From an uncultured Actinomycetes bacterium (lineage in GTDB: Bacteria; Actinomycetota; Thermoleophilia; RBG-16-64-13): 54,236 bases of DNA. The DNA lies in assembly GCA_903873715.1 (NCBI GenBank), contig CAIQPS010000110.1, positions 1 through 54,236 of the forward strand. Direction: 5' to 3'. A program made the position numbers and the translations under genes. Position 1 is the stretch's first letter, and each line of letters starts with the position of its first letter. The notes beneath the pieces are model-generated. The model searched no databases. It was not told where the DNA came from and saw only the letters and a program-made list of their open reading frames with translations. Positions 44,300-54,168 of the stretch are shown here, in pieces.

Positions 44300-46822
44300 A
44301 TGGCTGAAAAAGTGTTCGCGAACCTCACCAACAGTGGGCCGGTCTCGGTCTACGTGAAGGACGGCAAGATCGTCCGGGTGCGGCCGCTCGTGGTCGAGCC
44401 TGACGACTACAAGCCGTGGGTCATCGAAGCCGGCGGCAAGAAGTACTCGCCGCCGAAGAAACCCACCCTCTCCCCGTACATCCACGCCGAACGCCGCCGC
44501 ATCTACTCCGACGAGCGCATCAAGTACCCGATGAAGCGCGTCGACTTCGACCCGGACGGCGAGCGCAACCCGCAGAACCGCGGCAAATCCCGCTACGAGC
44601 GCATCTCCTGGGACGAGGCCGCCAGCATCGTCGCCAAGGAGATCAAGCGGGTGCGCGAGACCTACGGTGGCTCCGCCATCTCCGGCATCACGTCGTCCCA
44701 CCACAACTGGGGCATCGTGGGCTACAAGATGGGCCCGTTCCTCCGCTTCATGAACATGCTCGAATACACCCCGGTGCTCGACAACCCCGACAGCTGGGAA
44801 GGCTGGCACTGGGGCGCTTCGCACACCTACGGCTTCTTCTGGCGCCTGGGTATGCCGGAGCCCTACGATTGCCTCGGCGACGCCCTGCAGAACGCCGAGC
44901 AGATCGTCTACTGGTCAAACGACCCGGACTCGACGCGCGGCACCTACTCCGGCCAGGAGTCGTCCCTGTGGCGGCAGTGGCTCAAGGAGAAGGGCGTCAA
45001 GATGGTCTTCATCGACCCCTTCCACAACTACACGAACGCTGTGATGGGCGGCAAGTGGATCGCCCCGCGGCTCGGCACGGACACGGCCATCGCCATGGCC
45101 ATCGCCTACGTGTGGATCGAAGAAGACACCTATAACAAGGAATACGTCGCCAACCGCACCATCGGCTTCGACAAGTTCAAGCCGTACGTGATGGGCGAGA
45201 CCGACGGCGTGCCGAAGACCCCTGAGTGGGCGGAAGAGGAATCGGGCGTGAGCGCCCGCACCATCCGCACTCTGGCCCGCGAGTGGGCAGCCAAGCGGAC
45301 CATCCTGTCCGGCGGCTCCCGCGGCGGCGAGGGCGGCGCCTGCCGTACGGCGTACGGCACCGAATGGGCCCGCATGATGGTGCTGCTCCAGGCCATGCAG
45401 GGCCTGGGCGGTCCGGGCCGCAGCATCTGGGGCACCACGATGGGCGCCCCCAACGACACCTCCACCTGGTTCCCGGGCTACGGCGAGCCGGACGGCCGCA
45501 TGTCCATGTCCAAGGCCGCCAACTGGCTCCCGCAGAACCCCACCAAGCAGCGCCTCTGGCGTCTGACGGTGCCCGAGTCCATTCTCGACGGCCACACCGA
45601 GTGGTACGGCGAGGGCTTCTGCGGCAAGTCGCTCGAGCAGCAGTTCACCCACTTCGAGTACCCGATGGAAGGCCACTCCGAGATCAAGATGTGGTACCGC
45701 TACGGCGGCTCCTTCATCGGCACCATGAGCGACACCAACAACTGGGTGCGCATGTACCAGAGCCCGAAGTTGGAGTTCGTGGTCAACCAGGACATCTGGT
45801 GGCAGAGCGAGACCCGCTTCGCCGACATCATCCTGCCGGCGTGCACCAACTTCGAGCGCGACGACATCGGTGAATGGGCGGCCATCGGCGGCTACACCGT
45901 GCACGCGTCGAGCGGCTGCAACTACCGCTACATCGTCCGCGAGCAGAAGTGCATCGAGCCCCTCTGGGAGTCCAAGTCGGACTACGAGATCTTCGCCCTC
46001 GTCGCCGAGAAGATGGGCCGCCGCGACGAGTTCACCGACGGTGGCAAGACCGAGCTCGACTGGGCCAAGGCCTTCTTCGACATCTCCGACCTGCCCAAGT
46101 ACATCAGCTGGGAAGAGCTCAACGAGAAGGGCTACCACATCGTCAACATCCGCGACGACTACAAGCCCACCCCGTCCATGCGCTGGTTCTACGAGAGCCG
46201 CGACTGCGACACGCCCGACACCGGCAACCCGAAGCGCCTCACCGAGAAGAAGGCCGAGCTTGGCACCTTCTCCGGCCTCATCGAGTTCGAGTCGGTGAGC
46301 CTCAAGCAGTACTTCCCCGATGACGACGAGCGCCCGGTGGTGCCGCGCTACATCCCCAGCTGGGAGGGCCACCACACCACCGAGCTCTTCGAGAAGTACC
46401 CGCTGGCCCTGATGTCGCCGCACCCTCGCATGTCGTTCCACTGCCACTACGACAAGCACACCGACTGGCTCAACGACATCCCGGTGCACCGCATCAAGAA
46501 GGATGGCTTCGCCTGGTGGCCGGCCCGCATCAACCCGGTGGACGCCTGCGTGCGGGGCATCAACAACAACGACATCGTCCGCCTGTACAACGACCGCGGC
46601 TCCGTGCTCTGCATCGCGGTGGTCACCGACCGGGTGCGCCCCGGCGTCATCCACAGCTACGCGTCCGCGGCCCATTACGATCCGCTGCAACCGGGCGACC
46701 CCACCTCGATAGACCGGGGCGGCTGCGTGAGCATCCTGACCCCCGCCCGCATGATGTCCAAGAACGTCCCGGGCATGACTCCGAACTCTTGTTTGATCGA
46801 GATCGAGAAGTGGGAGGCCTGA
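44300..46822 (+). CDS. Transhydroxylase-like molybdoenzyme large subunit 2
   Basis: An 840-residue bis-MGD enzyme and paralogue of the 40595-43216 product. No Cys motif is present at the N-terminus, so it has no [4Fe-4S] cluster of its own. Asp164-Ser165 (NPDSWEGW) and His134 (SSHHNWG) reproduce the His/Asp/Ser spacing expected from Pelobacter transhydroxylase: His to Asp is 30 residues in both, by my recollection of that enzyme. Shared segments with subunit 1 include FDPDGERNPQNRGKSRYERISWDEA (in part). No Tat signal. The small subunit follows one base after the stop. It is divergent from IclR 2. Transfer of hydroxyl groups between polyphenols in the cytoplasm is the best family-based guess. 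Confidence 0.88.
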   Translation: MAEKVFANLTNSGPVSVYVKDGKIVRVRPLVVEPDDYKPWVIEAGGKKYSPPKKPTLSPYIHAERRRIYSDERIKYPMKRVDFDPDGERNPQNRGKSRYERISWDEAASIVAKEIKRVRETYGGSAISGITSSHHNWGIVGYKMGPFLRFMNMLEYTPVLDNPDSWEGWHWGASHTYGFFWRLGMPEPYDCLGDALQNAEQIVYWSNDPDSTRGTYSGQESSLWRQWLKEKGVKMVFIDPFHNYTNAVMGGKWIAPRLGTDTAIAMAIAYVWIEEDTYNKEYVANRTIGFDKFKPYVMGETDGVPKTPEWAEEESGVSARTIRTLAREWAAKRTILSGGSRGGEGGACRTAYGTEWARMMVLLQAMQGLGGPGRSIWGTTMGAPNDTSTWFPGYGEPDGRMSMSKAANWLPQNPTKQRLWRLTVPESILDGHTEWYGEGFCGKSLEQQFTHFEYPMEGHSEIKMWYRYGGSFIGTMSDTNNWVRMYQSPKLEFVVNQDIWWQSETRFADIILPACTNFERDDIGEWAAIGGYTVHASSGCNYRYIVREQKCIEPLWESKSDYEIFALVAEKMGRRDEFTDGGKTELDWAKAFFDISDLPKYISWEELNEKGYHIVNIRDDYKPTPSMRWFYESRDCDTPDTGNPKRLTEKKAELGTFSGLIEFESVSLKQYFPDDDERPVVPRYIPSWEGHHTTELFEKYPLALMSPHPRMSFHCHYDKHTDWLNDIPVHRIKKDGFAWWPARINPVDACVRGINNNDIVRLYNDRGSVLCIAVVTDRVRPGVIHSYASAAHYDPLQPGDPTSIDRGGCVSILTPARMMSKNVPGMTPNSCLIEIEKWEA

Positions 46823-46823
46823 G

Positions 46824-47660
46824 ATGACGCGCCTTGGTCTGCTCATCGACGTCACCAAGTGCAGCGGTTGCCACAACTGCTTCCTCGCCTGCCGTGACGA
46901 GTACTACGACAACGACTACTCGCCGTACTCGGCCCCGCAGCCGCTGGACGGCCAGTTCTGGATGCAGGTGAAGGAGGTCGAGCGCGGGAGCTATCCCAAG
47001 GTCAAGCTCGACTACATCCCGACCCCGTGCGTCCACTGCGACGACGCTCCGTGCATCGCCATCGCGGCCGACAACGCCGTCTACAAGCGCGAGGACGGGT
47101 TCGTCATCATCGACCCGGTCAAAGCCAAGGGCCAGAAGGACATCGTCAACTCCTGCCCGTACCGGGTGATCTTCTGGAACAAGGAGCTCGATATCCCGCA
47201 GAAGTGCACCATGTGCGCCCACCGGCTGGACCAGGGCGACAGGGAGCCCCGTTGCGTGGAGGCCTGCCCCACCGGCGCCCTCACCTTCGGCGATCTCGAC
47301 GACCCGAACAGCACCATCTCCCAGTACATGGCCGAGAAGAAGATCGAGGACTTCCACCCGGAGTTCGGCACCAAGCCCACCGTCAAGTACGTGGGCGTTC
47401 CCAAGCGCCTCGTGGCCGGTGAAGTGGTGCGCGCGGACAAAAGGGGCGAATGCGCCGAGGGCGCGAAGATCACCCTGGAGGGCGACGGCGTCAAGCTGGA
47501 GACCGCGTCCGACAGCTACGGCGACTTCGAGTTCGAAGGCGTGGACAAGAACAAGACCTACAAGCTGACCGTCTCGCTGGCCGGCTACGCCACCCTGAGC
47601 TGCGACATCAGCACCCATACCGACGTCAACCTCGGGGAGATCGTCCTCGAGCGCGCGTAG
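46824..47660 (+). CDS. Transhydroxylase-like small subunit 2: three [4Fe-4S] clusters plus Cna-B-like domain
   Basis: A 278-residue protein. Motif I (CSGCHNCFLAC) and motif IV (CTMC...CVEAC) are complete. Motif II reads CVHCDDAPC and then Ala instead of the fourth Cys. In motif III three Cys are replaced (AKGQKDI) and only the last (NSCP) remains. In the pseudo-symmetric ferredoxin fold one cluster uses three Cys of one motif and the last Cys of its partner. The four lost residues are therefore exactly one cluster. Three clusters is the number in Pelobacter transhydroxylase. Residues about 198-278 are a Cna-B-like domain (LVAGEVVRADKRGECAEGAK...). GGGAGG precedes the ATG. Confidence 0.9.
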   Translation: MTRLGLLIDVTKCSGCHNCFLACRDEYYDNDYSPYSAPQPLDGQFWMQVKEVERGSYPKVKLDYIPTPCVHCDDAPCIAIAADNAVYKREDGFVIIDPVKAKGQKDIVNSCPYRVIFWNKELDIPQKCTMCAHRLDQGDREPRCVEACPTGALTFGDLDDPNSTISQYMAEKKIEDFHPEFGTKPTVKYVGVPKRLVAGEVVRADKRGECAEGAKITLEGDGVKLETASDSYGDFEFEGVDKNKTYKLTVSLAGYATLSCDISTHTDVNLGEIVLERA

Positions 47661-47686
47661 GCCACCCTTTCCCAAGTAGCACCCAG

Positions 47687-47717
47687 CCGCCGCCCGGCCC
47701 TCTCGGCCGGGCGGCGG
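47687..47717 (+). terminator. Probable terminator after small subunit 2
   Basis: A 13-bp perfect GC stem (47687-47699 with 47705-47717), 5-nt loop, followed by TATGATTTCT. The tail is only moderately T-rich. Confidence 0.6.
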
Positions 47718-47813
47718 TATGATTTCTGGAAGTGAGCGAGTCCGAGAGTAGGACCCTGGAAGCAGGACCCTGAGCAAACGGCGCGGCAGCGCGGGATCCC
47801 AGCAGGAGCTGAG

Positions 47814-49009
<1,196 letters not shown>

Positions 49010-49013
<4 letters not shown>

Positions 49014-50194
49014 AGACCTACGAGTACCAGGCCAGGGAGATTCTCAAGGGCTATGGCATCCCGTTCCCCGAGGCTCAGGTCGCCTCCAGCCCGGAGGAGG
49101 CCGAGTCGATCGCCCGTGGATCGGGCGGCAGCGTCGTGGTGAAAGCCCAGGCTCTCGTCGGCGGCCGGGGCAAGGCCGGTGGGGTCAAGAAGGCCGCCGA
49201 CCCGGCCGCCGCTCGGGAGGCCGCGGCGGGCATCCTGGGGATGACGCTCAAGGGCAGGGCGGTGCGCCGCGTGCTCGTGGCTCAGACGGTGCCCGTGGTC
49301 CGGGAGTACTACGTCGGGGCGGTGCTCGACCGCTCCGCCAAGGCCGTCACCCTCATGGCCAGCGCGGTGGGGGGGATGGATATCGAGGAGGTCGCGCGCA
49401 CATCCCCGGAGGCCATCGTCAGGGTCTCCGCCGATCCTCTGTTGGGACTCAGCGACTACCAGACGCGGGACCTGGCTCGCGGGGTGGGCCTGTCGGGGAC
49501 GCAGGCACGGGCCTTCCGGGCGATCGTGGCCGCTCTCTTCAAGGTCTTCGTGGAGAAGGACTGCACGCTCCTCGAGGTGAACCCCTTGGCCCTCACGGAG
49601 TCCGGCGGGTTCATGGCCCTCGACTCGAAACTGGTGGTCGACGACAACGCGCTGTTCCGGCAGCCGGTCTTGGCGGCGGTGGAAGACTCCGAGTCCGAAG
49701 AGGAACCGGAGGAGATCGAGGCGCGCAAGGTCGGGGCCAGCTACATCGCGCTGGAGGGGAACGTCGGCTGCCTCGTCAACGGGGCCGGCCTCGCCATGGC
49801 CACGATGGACGTGATCAAGCTGTTCGGGGGAGAACCGGCGAACTTCCTGGACATCGGCGGCGGGGCGCATGTCGACCAGGTGCGGGCAGCGCTGCGCATA
49901 CTGCTGCACGATCCGCTCGTGCGGGCCGTGCTCGTCAACATCTTCGGGGGCATCACGCGCTGCGACGTCGTGGCCCAAGCGGTCGTGGACGCGATCGCAG
50001 CCGGAGAGGTCACCGTGCCGGTGGTCGCCCGTCTGGTGGGGACCAACGCCGCCGAAGGCAGGGCGATCATCGAGAAAGCGGATGTCTATCTGGCCGCGAC
50101 GATGACGGAGGCTGCCGTGAAGGTCGTCGAACTCGCGGACCTCCGAAGCGCGGGGCCGGACGGCACAGCTTCGACGGGAGAGGGCAGGCCATGA
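49010..50194 (+). CDS. sucC: Succinyl-CoA synthetase-like beta subunit (ADP-forming acyl-CoA ligase)
   Basis: A 394-residue ATP-grasp protein. It starts [20 protein letters not shown] and contains [50 protein letters not shown] and [13 protein letters not shown], all SucC-like. It couples a CoA ester to ATP synthesis with the SucD-like partner. The GTG start overlaps the thiolase stop and the stop overlaps the next start (ATGA). The acidic stretch [10 protein letters not shown] (about 226-235) is an unusual insertion. Since it sits with a thiolase rather than TCA genes, the substrate may be another acid. Confidence 0.88.
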
Positions 50195-51078
50195 GCATCC
50201 TGGTCACCGGTGAGACCCGGGTCCTCGTGCAGAACATCACGGGGGATGAGGGCCGCTTCCATACCAAGCAGATGCTGCTGTACGGCACGAAAGTGGTGGC
50301 AGGCACGGCCCCAGGGCATGGCGGCGAAGATGTCGAGGGCGTGCCGGTGTTCGAGTCGGTCGCGGAGGCGGTGTCGGCCACCGGCGCGGATGCGGCTCTG
50401 AGTTTCGTCCCTGCGCGTTTCTCGGCCGACGCCATCGTGGAAGCGGCCGACAACCTGATCCCTCTCATAGTCTGTCTCAGCGAAGGGATACCGGCTCTGG
50501 ACATGGTCAAGGTCTGCGCCCACGTGAAGGCCAAGGGGTGCAGGCTGATCGGGCCCAACTGCCCCGGGTTGATGGTGCCCGGCGAGTGCAAGATCGGGAT
50601 CCTTCCCGGCAACATCTTCATGCCCGGACCCGTGGGGATCGTCTCCCGGAGCGGCACTCTCACCTACGAGATCGCCGCGGCTCTCACCAAGCTGGGAGTG
50701 GGCCAGTCGGCGTGCGTGGGCATCGGCGGCGATCCGATCATCGGCACCACCTTCATCGATATCCTCGCCATGCTCCAGGCGGACCCACAGACCGAGGCGA
50801 TCGCTCTCATCGGAGAGATCGGTGGGTCCGACGAGGAAGAGGCGGCGGTGTTCATCGCCGAGAACGTCACCAAGCCCGTTGCGGCCTTCGTCGCCGGCCG
50901 GACGGCTCCTCCCGATAGGCGCATGGGGCATGCGGGAGCCATCGTCACCGGTGGCAGGGGCACGGCCGCGGACAAGATGGCCGCCTTCGAGAGTGCCGGC
51001 GTGACGGTGTGCGAGACCACCGACGAGACTGCGGCGATGATCGCCGACATGCTCCGCCGGAAGGCCGCTGCCCGCTGA
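50191..51078 (+). CDS. sucD: Succinyl-CoA synthetase-like alpha subunit
   Basis: A 295-residue protein. It starts [28 protein letters not shown] (in part), the CoA-binding Rossmann fold. The [10 protein letters not shown] and [10 protein letters not shown] motifs are present. The phosphorylated active-site His is in [11 protein letters not shown]. It carries the phosphohistidine intermediate between CoA-ester cleavage and ADP phosphorylation. It overlaps sucC by four bases. Confidence 0.9.
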   Translation: MSILVTGETRVLVQNITGDEGRFHTKQMLLYGTKVVAGTAPGHGGEDVEGVPVFESVAEAVSATGADAALSFVPARFSADAIVEAADNLIPLIVCLSEGIPALDMVKVCAHVKAKGCRLIGPNCPGLMVPGECKIGILPGNIFMPGPVGIVSRSGTLTYEIAAALTKLGVGQSACVGIGGDPIIGTTFIDILAMLQADPQTEAIALIGEIGGSDEEEAAVFIAENVTKPVAAFVAGRTAPPDRRMGHAGAIVTGGRGTAADKMAAFESAGVTVCETTDETAAMIADMLRRKAAAR

Positions 51079-51099
51079 CCTCCGCGCTGAGGTCCCTGG

Positions 51100-51819
51100 C
51101 TAGGGCTCCAGGGTGACGGTGGGCGTCTCGGCCGTGAGGTAGTCGATCCGGCTCGTCCCGCCGCACCAGCAGGTCACCAGGTCGGCCACTTCCTTGCAGG
51201 CCGCCTCGACCTCTTCCCTGGTCACCGGCGGCAGGCCGTCCACGTTGAACTCCACAGCGCGGGTCTCCGGCAGGGTGAGGGTGTGGTTGCCCTGGCGCCA
51301 GGTCCAGCGGCGGGTGAGCACCTGCTTGCCCTCCACGAAGACCACCTCGCCCGGCAGGGGATGCTCGAGTTCGTTGGTCCCGAAGGGGATGAAGTCCTCG
51401 TCACCGTCCGCGAACTTGAGTTCGATGTCGCCCTTGAGCACGTCGATGGCGTGGCTGCCGGCGGGCAACAGATGGCGCAGCGACACGATGTTGCCGATGT
51501 CCACCAGACGGGTGATGGCCGGCAGTTCGTCACCGCGGAGGGCGCGGCGGGCCATGGCTTCGATGGAGGAGCGGAATTCGGCCGGTTTGGCGCCGAAGGC
51601 CCGGTAGGCGTCGCGCCAGGCCTTGATGTGCGGTTCCTCGGCGATCTGTTCGATGGCGATCCCACGGGCGCGCAGCGACGCCTCGGCGTCACGCAGCATC
51701 TGCACGAGCTCGTCCGGGGAGGCGCCGTTGTCCAGGTCGTAGCAGACCACGACGCCGCGGACGTAACCGGGGAAGCGTTCGAACACTTCCGGGGCGATGT
51801 GGTAGCTGTGGTATTCCAT
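51100..51819 (-). CDS. B3/B4 tRNA-binding domain protein
   Basis: A 239-residue protein of the stand-alone B3/B4 family, the editing-like domain of phenylalanyl-tRNA synthetase beta. Diagnostic stretches are HIKAWRDAYRAFGAKPAEFRSSIEAMARR, LPAITRLVDIGNIVSLRHLLPAGSHAID and LTRRWTWRQGNHTLTLPETRAVEFN (each in part). The family may hydrolyse mis-acylated tRNA or metabolise amino-acid adducts, but its role is not settled. ATG 51819 follows GGGAG; longer frame versions lack support. It is convergent with sucD and single-gene. Confidence 0.85.
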   Translation of the reverse strand: MEYHSYHIAPEVFERFPGYVRGVVVCYDLDNGASPDELVQMLRDAEASLRARGIAIEQIAEEPHIKAWRDAYRAFGAKPAEFRSSIEAMARRALRGDELPAITRLVDIGNIVSLRHLLPAGSHAIDVLKGDIELKFADGDEDFIPFGTNELEHPLPGEVVFVEGKQVLTRRWTWRQGNHTLTLPETRAVEFNVDGLPPVTREEVEAACKEVADLVTCWCGGTSRIDYLTAETPTVTLEP

Positions 51820-51996
51820 GGCTGACTCCCAGTCCTTCGATCGTGATCCACCGCGCACGCGGTCCTTTCCCCGATTCTACCCGAAACGACCCCTGCTCCC
51901 CCCAACGGGGGCCGCCGGCTGGGGTATCCTCAGGCCGCACGCCGCGATGTCTGCGGCGGGGCGTGGGTGACACCGACGAGACCGACGGAGCCGAAG

Positions 51997-53271
51997 ATGC
52001 AGGTGCACGTGCCGTGGAGTGCCGGGACAGTCCCGGTGGAGATCGACGAGGCCAGGGTGGCCGGGGTGCTGGGCGCCAGCGTCGGACGGGCCGCCGATCC
52101 CGAGGGCGTGCTGCGCCAGGCCCTTCAGGCTCCGGGCGCCGGTTGGCAGGCGTTCCTCGCCGAGGCCGCATCGCCGCTACTCGTGGTCGTCAACGATGCC
52201 ACCCGTCCCACACCGTCCGCCGAGGTGCTGCGGGTCATCCGCGCCGATCTCGAGGCCTGGCTCGCCTTGGGGGACCGGGAGATGTCGCTGGTGGTGGCCA
52301 CGGGCACCCACCGGGTGGCGCTGCCGCAGGAACTGGATCACATCTTCGGCACGGAGTTCCTTGCCGCCCACGCGCACCGCATCTCCTCGCACGACTCCAA
52401 GGACAAGGCCCAGCTCTTCCACCAGGGCACCACGTCCCGGGGGGTCGACGTCTGGGTCAATCGTCTCCTGAGCGACGCCAAGAGCGTCCTGGTCGTCAAC
52501 TCGGTGGAGCCCCATTACTTCGCCGGGTACACCGGCGGCCGCAAGTCGCTCTTCCCCGGCTTGGCCGGCTATCACACCGTGTGGGCCAACCACGCCCTCT
52601 CCATGAAGCCCGGCTCCGAGAGCCTGGTGCTGGAGGGCAACCCGGTCCACGAGGACATCATGGAGATGCTGGAGGTCGGCGTCGCCGGGAAGCTCGTCTA
52701 TTCGATCCAGCTGGTGCTGGACGAGGACCACCGGGTCGGCTTCGCCGCCGCCGGTGAGCTGGAGGACAGCTGGCGCAGCGCAGTCGCCGTGGCCGACAAG
52801 CAGTTCGTGCTCGACATCGAGCGGCGCTACGAGGTGGTCGTGGCCGCGGCGCCGCACCCCATGGACTGCAACTTCTATCAGACCAACAAGGCCGTCCAGG
52901 GCGGGGCCGCCGCGGTCAAGGACGGGGGCGTCCTCATCGTGGTGTCGGAGTGCCCCTTCGGCCTCGGCGAGAACCAGACCCTCTACGACATGCTGGCCGC
53001 CGCCGAATCACCGGCCGCAGCCCTCGAGCGCGCCGATCAGGAGGAGTACGTGCTGGGCGTGCAGCAGGCCACCCGGGTGGCGTCGGTCATCCAGCGCGCC
53101 GATATCTACGCGGTCACCTCGCTCCCCGAGGAGCAGGTGCGCGACATGTTCATGACCCCGTTCGCGACCGTGCAGGAAGCGCTCGACGCTGCTCTCGCCG
53201 CCCAGGGCCCGGATGCGCAGGTGCTCTTCCTCACTGAAGCGAGCATCACGGTGCCGCGGCCCCGCGCCTAG
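51997..53271 (+). CDS. LarA-like nickel-pincer-family racemase/epimerase
   Basis: A 424-residue member of the lactate racemase LarA family. His105 (TGTHR), His173 (PHYFAGYTGG), Lys183 (GGRKSLFPG) and His199 (WANHA) occupy the positions of His108, His174, Lys184 and His200 of the Lactobacillus enzyme (numbers from memory). The Lys carries the Ni pincer nucleotide and the two His act as acid/base, so the active site looks complete. DATRPTPS binds the cofactor. No larB, larC or larE is in the window, so the cofactor would be made elsewhere. The substrate may be a 2-hydroxyacid other than lactate. ATG 51997 follows ACGGAG. Confidence 0.85.
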   Translation: MQVHVPWSAGTVPVEIDEARVAGVLGASVGRAADPEGVLRQALQAPGAGWQAFLAEAASPLLVVVNDATRPTPSAEVLRVIRADLEAWLALGDREMSLVVATGTHRVALPQELDHIFGTEFLAAHAHRISSHDSKDKAQLFHQGTTSRGVDVWVNRLLSDAKSVLVVNSVEPHYFAGYTGGRKSLFPGLAGYHTVWANHALSMKPGSESLVLEGNPVHEDIMEMLEVGVAGKLVYSIQLVLDEDHRVGFAAAGELEDSWRSAVAVADKQFVLDIERRYEVVVAAAPHPMDCNFYQTNKAVQGGAAAVKDGGVLIVVSECPFGLGENQTLYDMLAAAESPAAALERADQEEYVLGVQQATRVASVIQRADIYAVTSLPEEQVRDMFMTPFATVQEALDAALAAQGPDAQVLFLTEASITVPRPRA

Positions 53272-53337
53272 GCGGCTGGGTCTGACAGACCTCGCGCAGG
53301 CGCGCCGCGCCGGTGGAGGGCGCTGCCCCGCCGGGGC

Positions 53338-53757
53338 TCAGCCTTCGATGCGCACGCTGGTGCTGATCGCAGTCCCGTCCTTGAGCATCGCCCACACCGG
53401 GCAGAGCTGGTCCTCGGCCATCTTCAGCGCCTGGGCCACCTTGTCGGCGGCGACGCCCGCGCCTGTGACCGTGAACTCCAGCGAGATATCCGTGATGACG
53501 GTCGGATGTTCGTCGCGCCGCTTGCCGCGGGCATCGACGGCCAGCCCGGCGACCGGCTGCTTCATCCGGTCGAGCAGCAGTCCCAGCGTGCTGCCGGCGC
53601 ATACGGCCAGGCTGGTAAGGAGCATCTCCAGGGGAGTGGGACCGGCGGTGGCTCCCGGCCCCAGGGGGTAATCGAGGCAGACGCTGTGCTCTCCGGTGCT
53701 GGCGGTGAAGCACATCTGGTCTTGGCGGACGGCGTGGACGGACAGTTCCTGGGGCAT
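53338..53757 (-). CDS. OsmC family protein
   Basis: A 139-residue protein with the OsmC/Ohr fold. GATAGPTPLEMLLTSLAVCAGSTLGLLLDR carries the first redox Cys, and AEDQLCPVWAML carries the second. The pair is the usual peroxidatic/resolving set against organic hydroperoxides. ATG 53757 follows AGGAG; an upstream ATG in frame is less supported. The protein is convergent with the LarA-like gene. Confidence 0.88.
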   Translation of the reverse strand: MPQELSVHAVRQDQMCFTASTGEHSVCLDYPLGPGATAGPTPLEMLLTSLAVCAGSTLGLLLDRMKQPVAGLAVDARGKRRDEHPTVITDISLEFTVTGAGVAADKVAQALKMAEDQLCPVWAMLKDGTAISTSVRIEG

Positions 53758-53846
53758 GGCGGGACTCCTATCGGGCGATGCGGACGGGTCCATGATAGGC
53801 GCGGCCGCGGCCGGTTGGAAGGTGCCAAAAGAGCCGCCGTGTCTCC

Positions 53847-53875
53847 TTGAAATGGCAAGGGCCTTTGAGTATCAT
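53847..53875 (+). promoter_or_regulatory. Promoter of the tRNA cluster
   Basis: TTGAAA (53847-53852), exactly 17 bp, TATCAT (53870-53875), with the predicted start about 25 nt before tRNA-Tyr. It is one of the best consensus matches in the window. Confidence 0.7.
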
Positions 53876-53906
53876 GCGAGTTCGCCTCCGCGTGGGACGT
53901 GCGCGT

Positions 53907-53988
<82 letters not shown>

Positions 53989-54045
53989 CCTTCACGGACA
54001 GGTGGAGGCAAAGCCGGAAGCGCCCTCCAGGCCGCCCGGCAAAGG

Positions 54046-54121
54046 GCCTCCATAGCTCAGTTGGCAGAGCACTTCCATGGTAAGGAAGGGGTCTTCGGTT
54101 CAAATCCGAATGGGGGCTCCA
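54046..54121 (+). tRNA. tRNA-Thr (GGT)
   Basis: Acceptor stem 54046-54052 with 54111-54117. Anticodon stem CTTCC/GGAAG (54072-54076/54084-54088) encloses ATGGTAA, anticodon GGT at 54079-54081. The terminal CCA (54119-54121) is encoded. Confidence 0.95.
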
Positions 54122-54168
54122 TAGGACCCGTTTCGAACCTCGGTTCGGGGCGGGTCGCTAATCAAGGC

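Noticed and set aside
40595-46822. Assignment of the two large molybdoenzymes as formate dehydrogenase, nitrate reductase or DMSO reductase
   Set aside because: They lack the N-terminal [4Fe-4S] motif, a Cys or selenocysteine ligand position and a Tat signal. The Asp-Ser motif and partner architecture fit transhydroxylase better.
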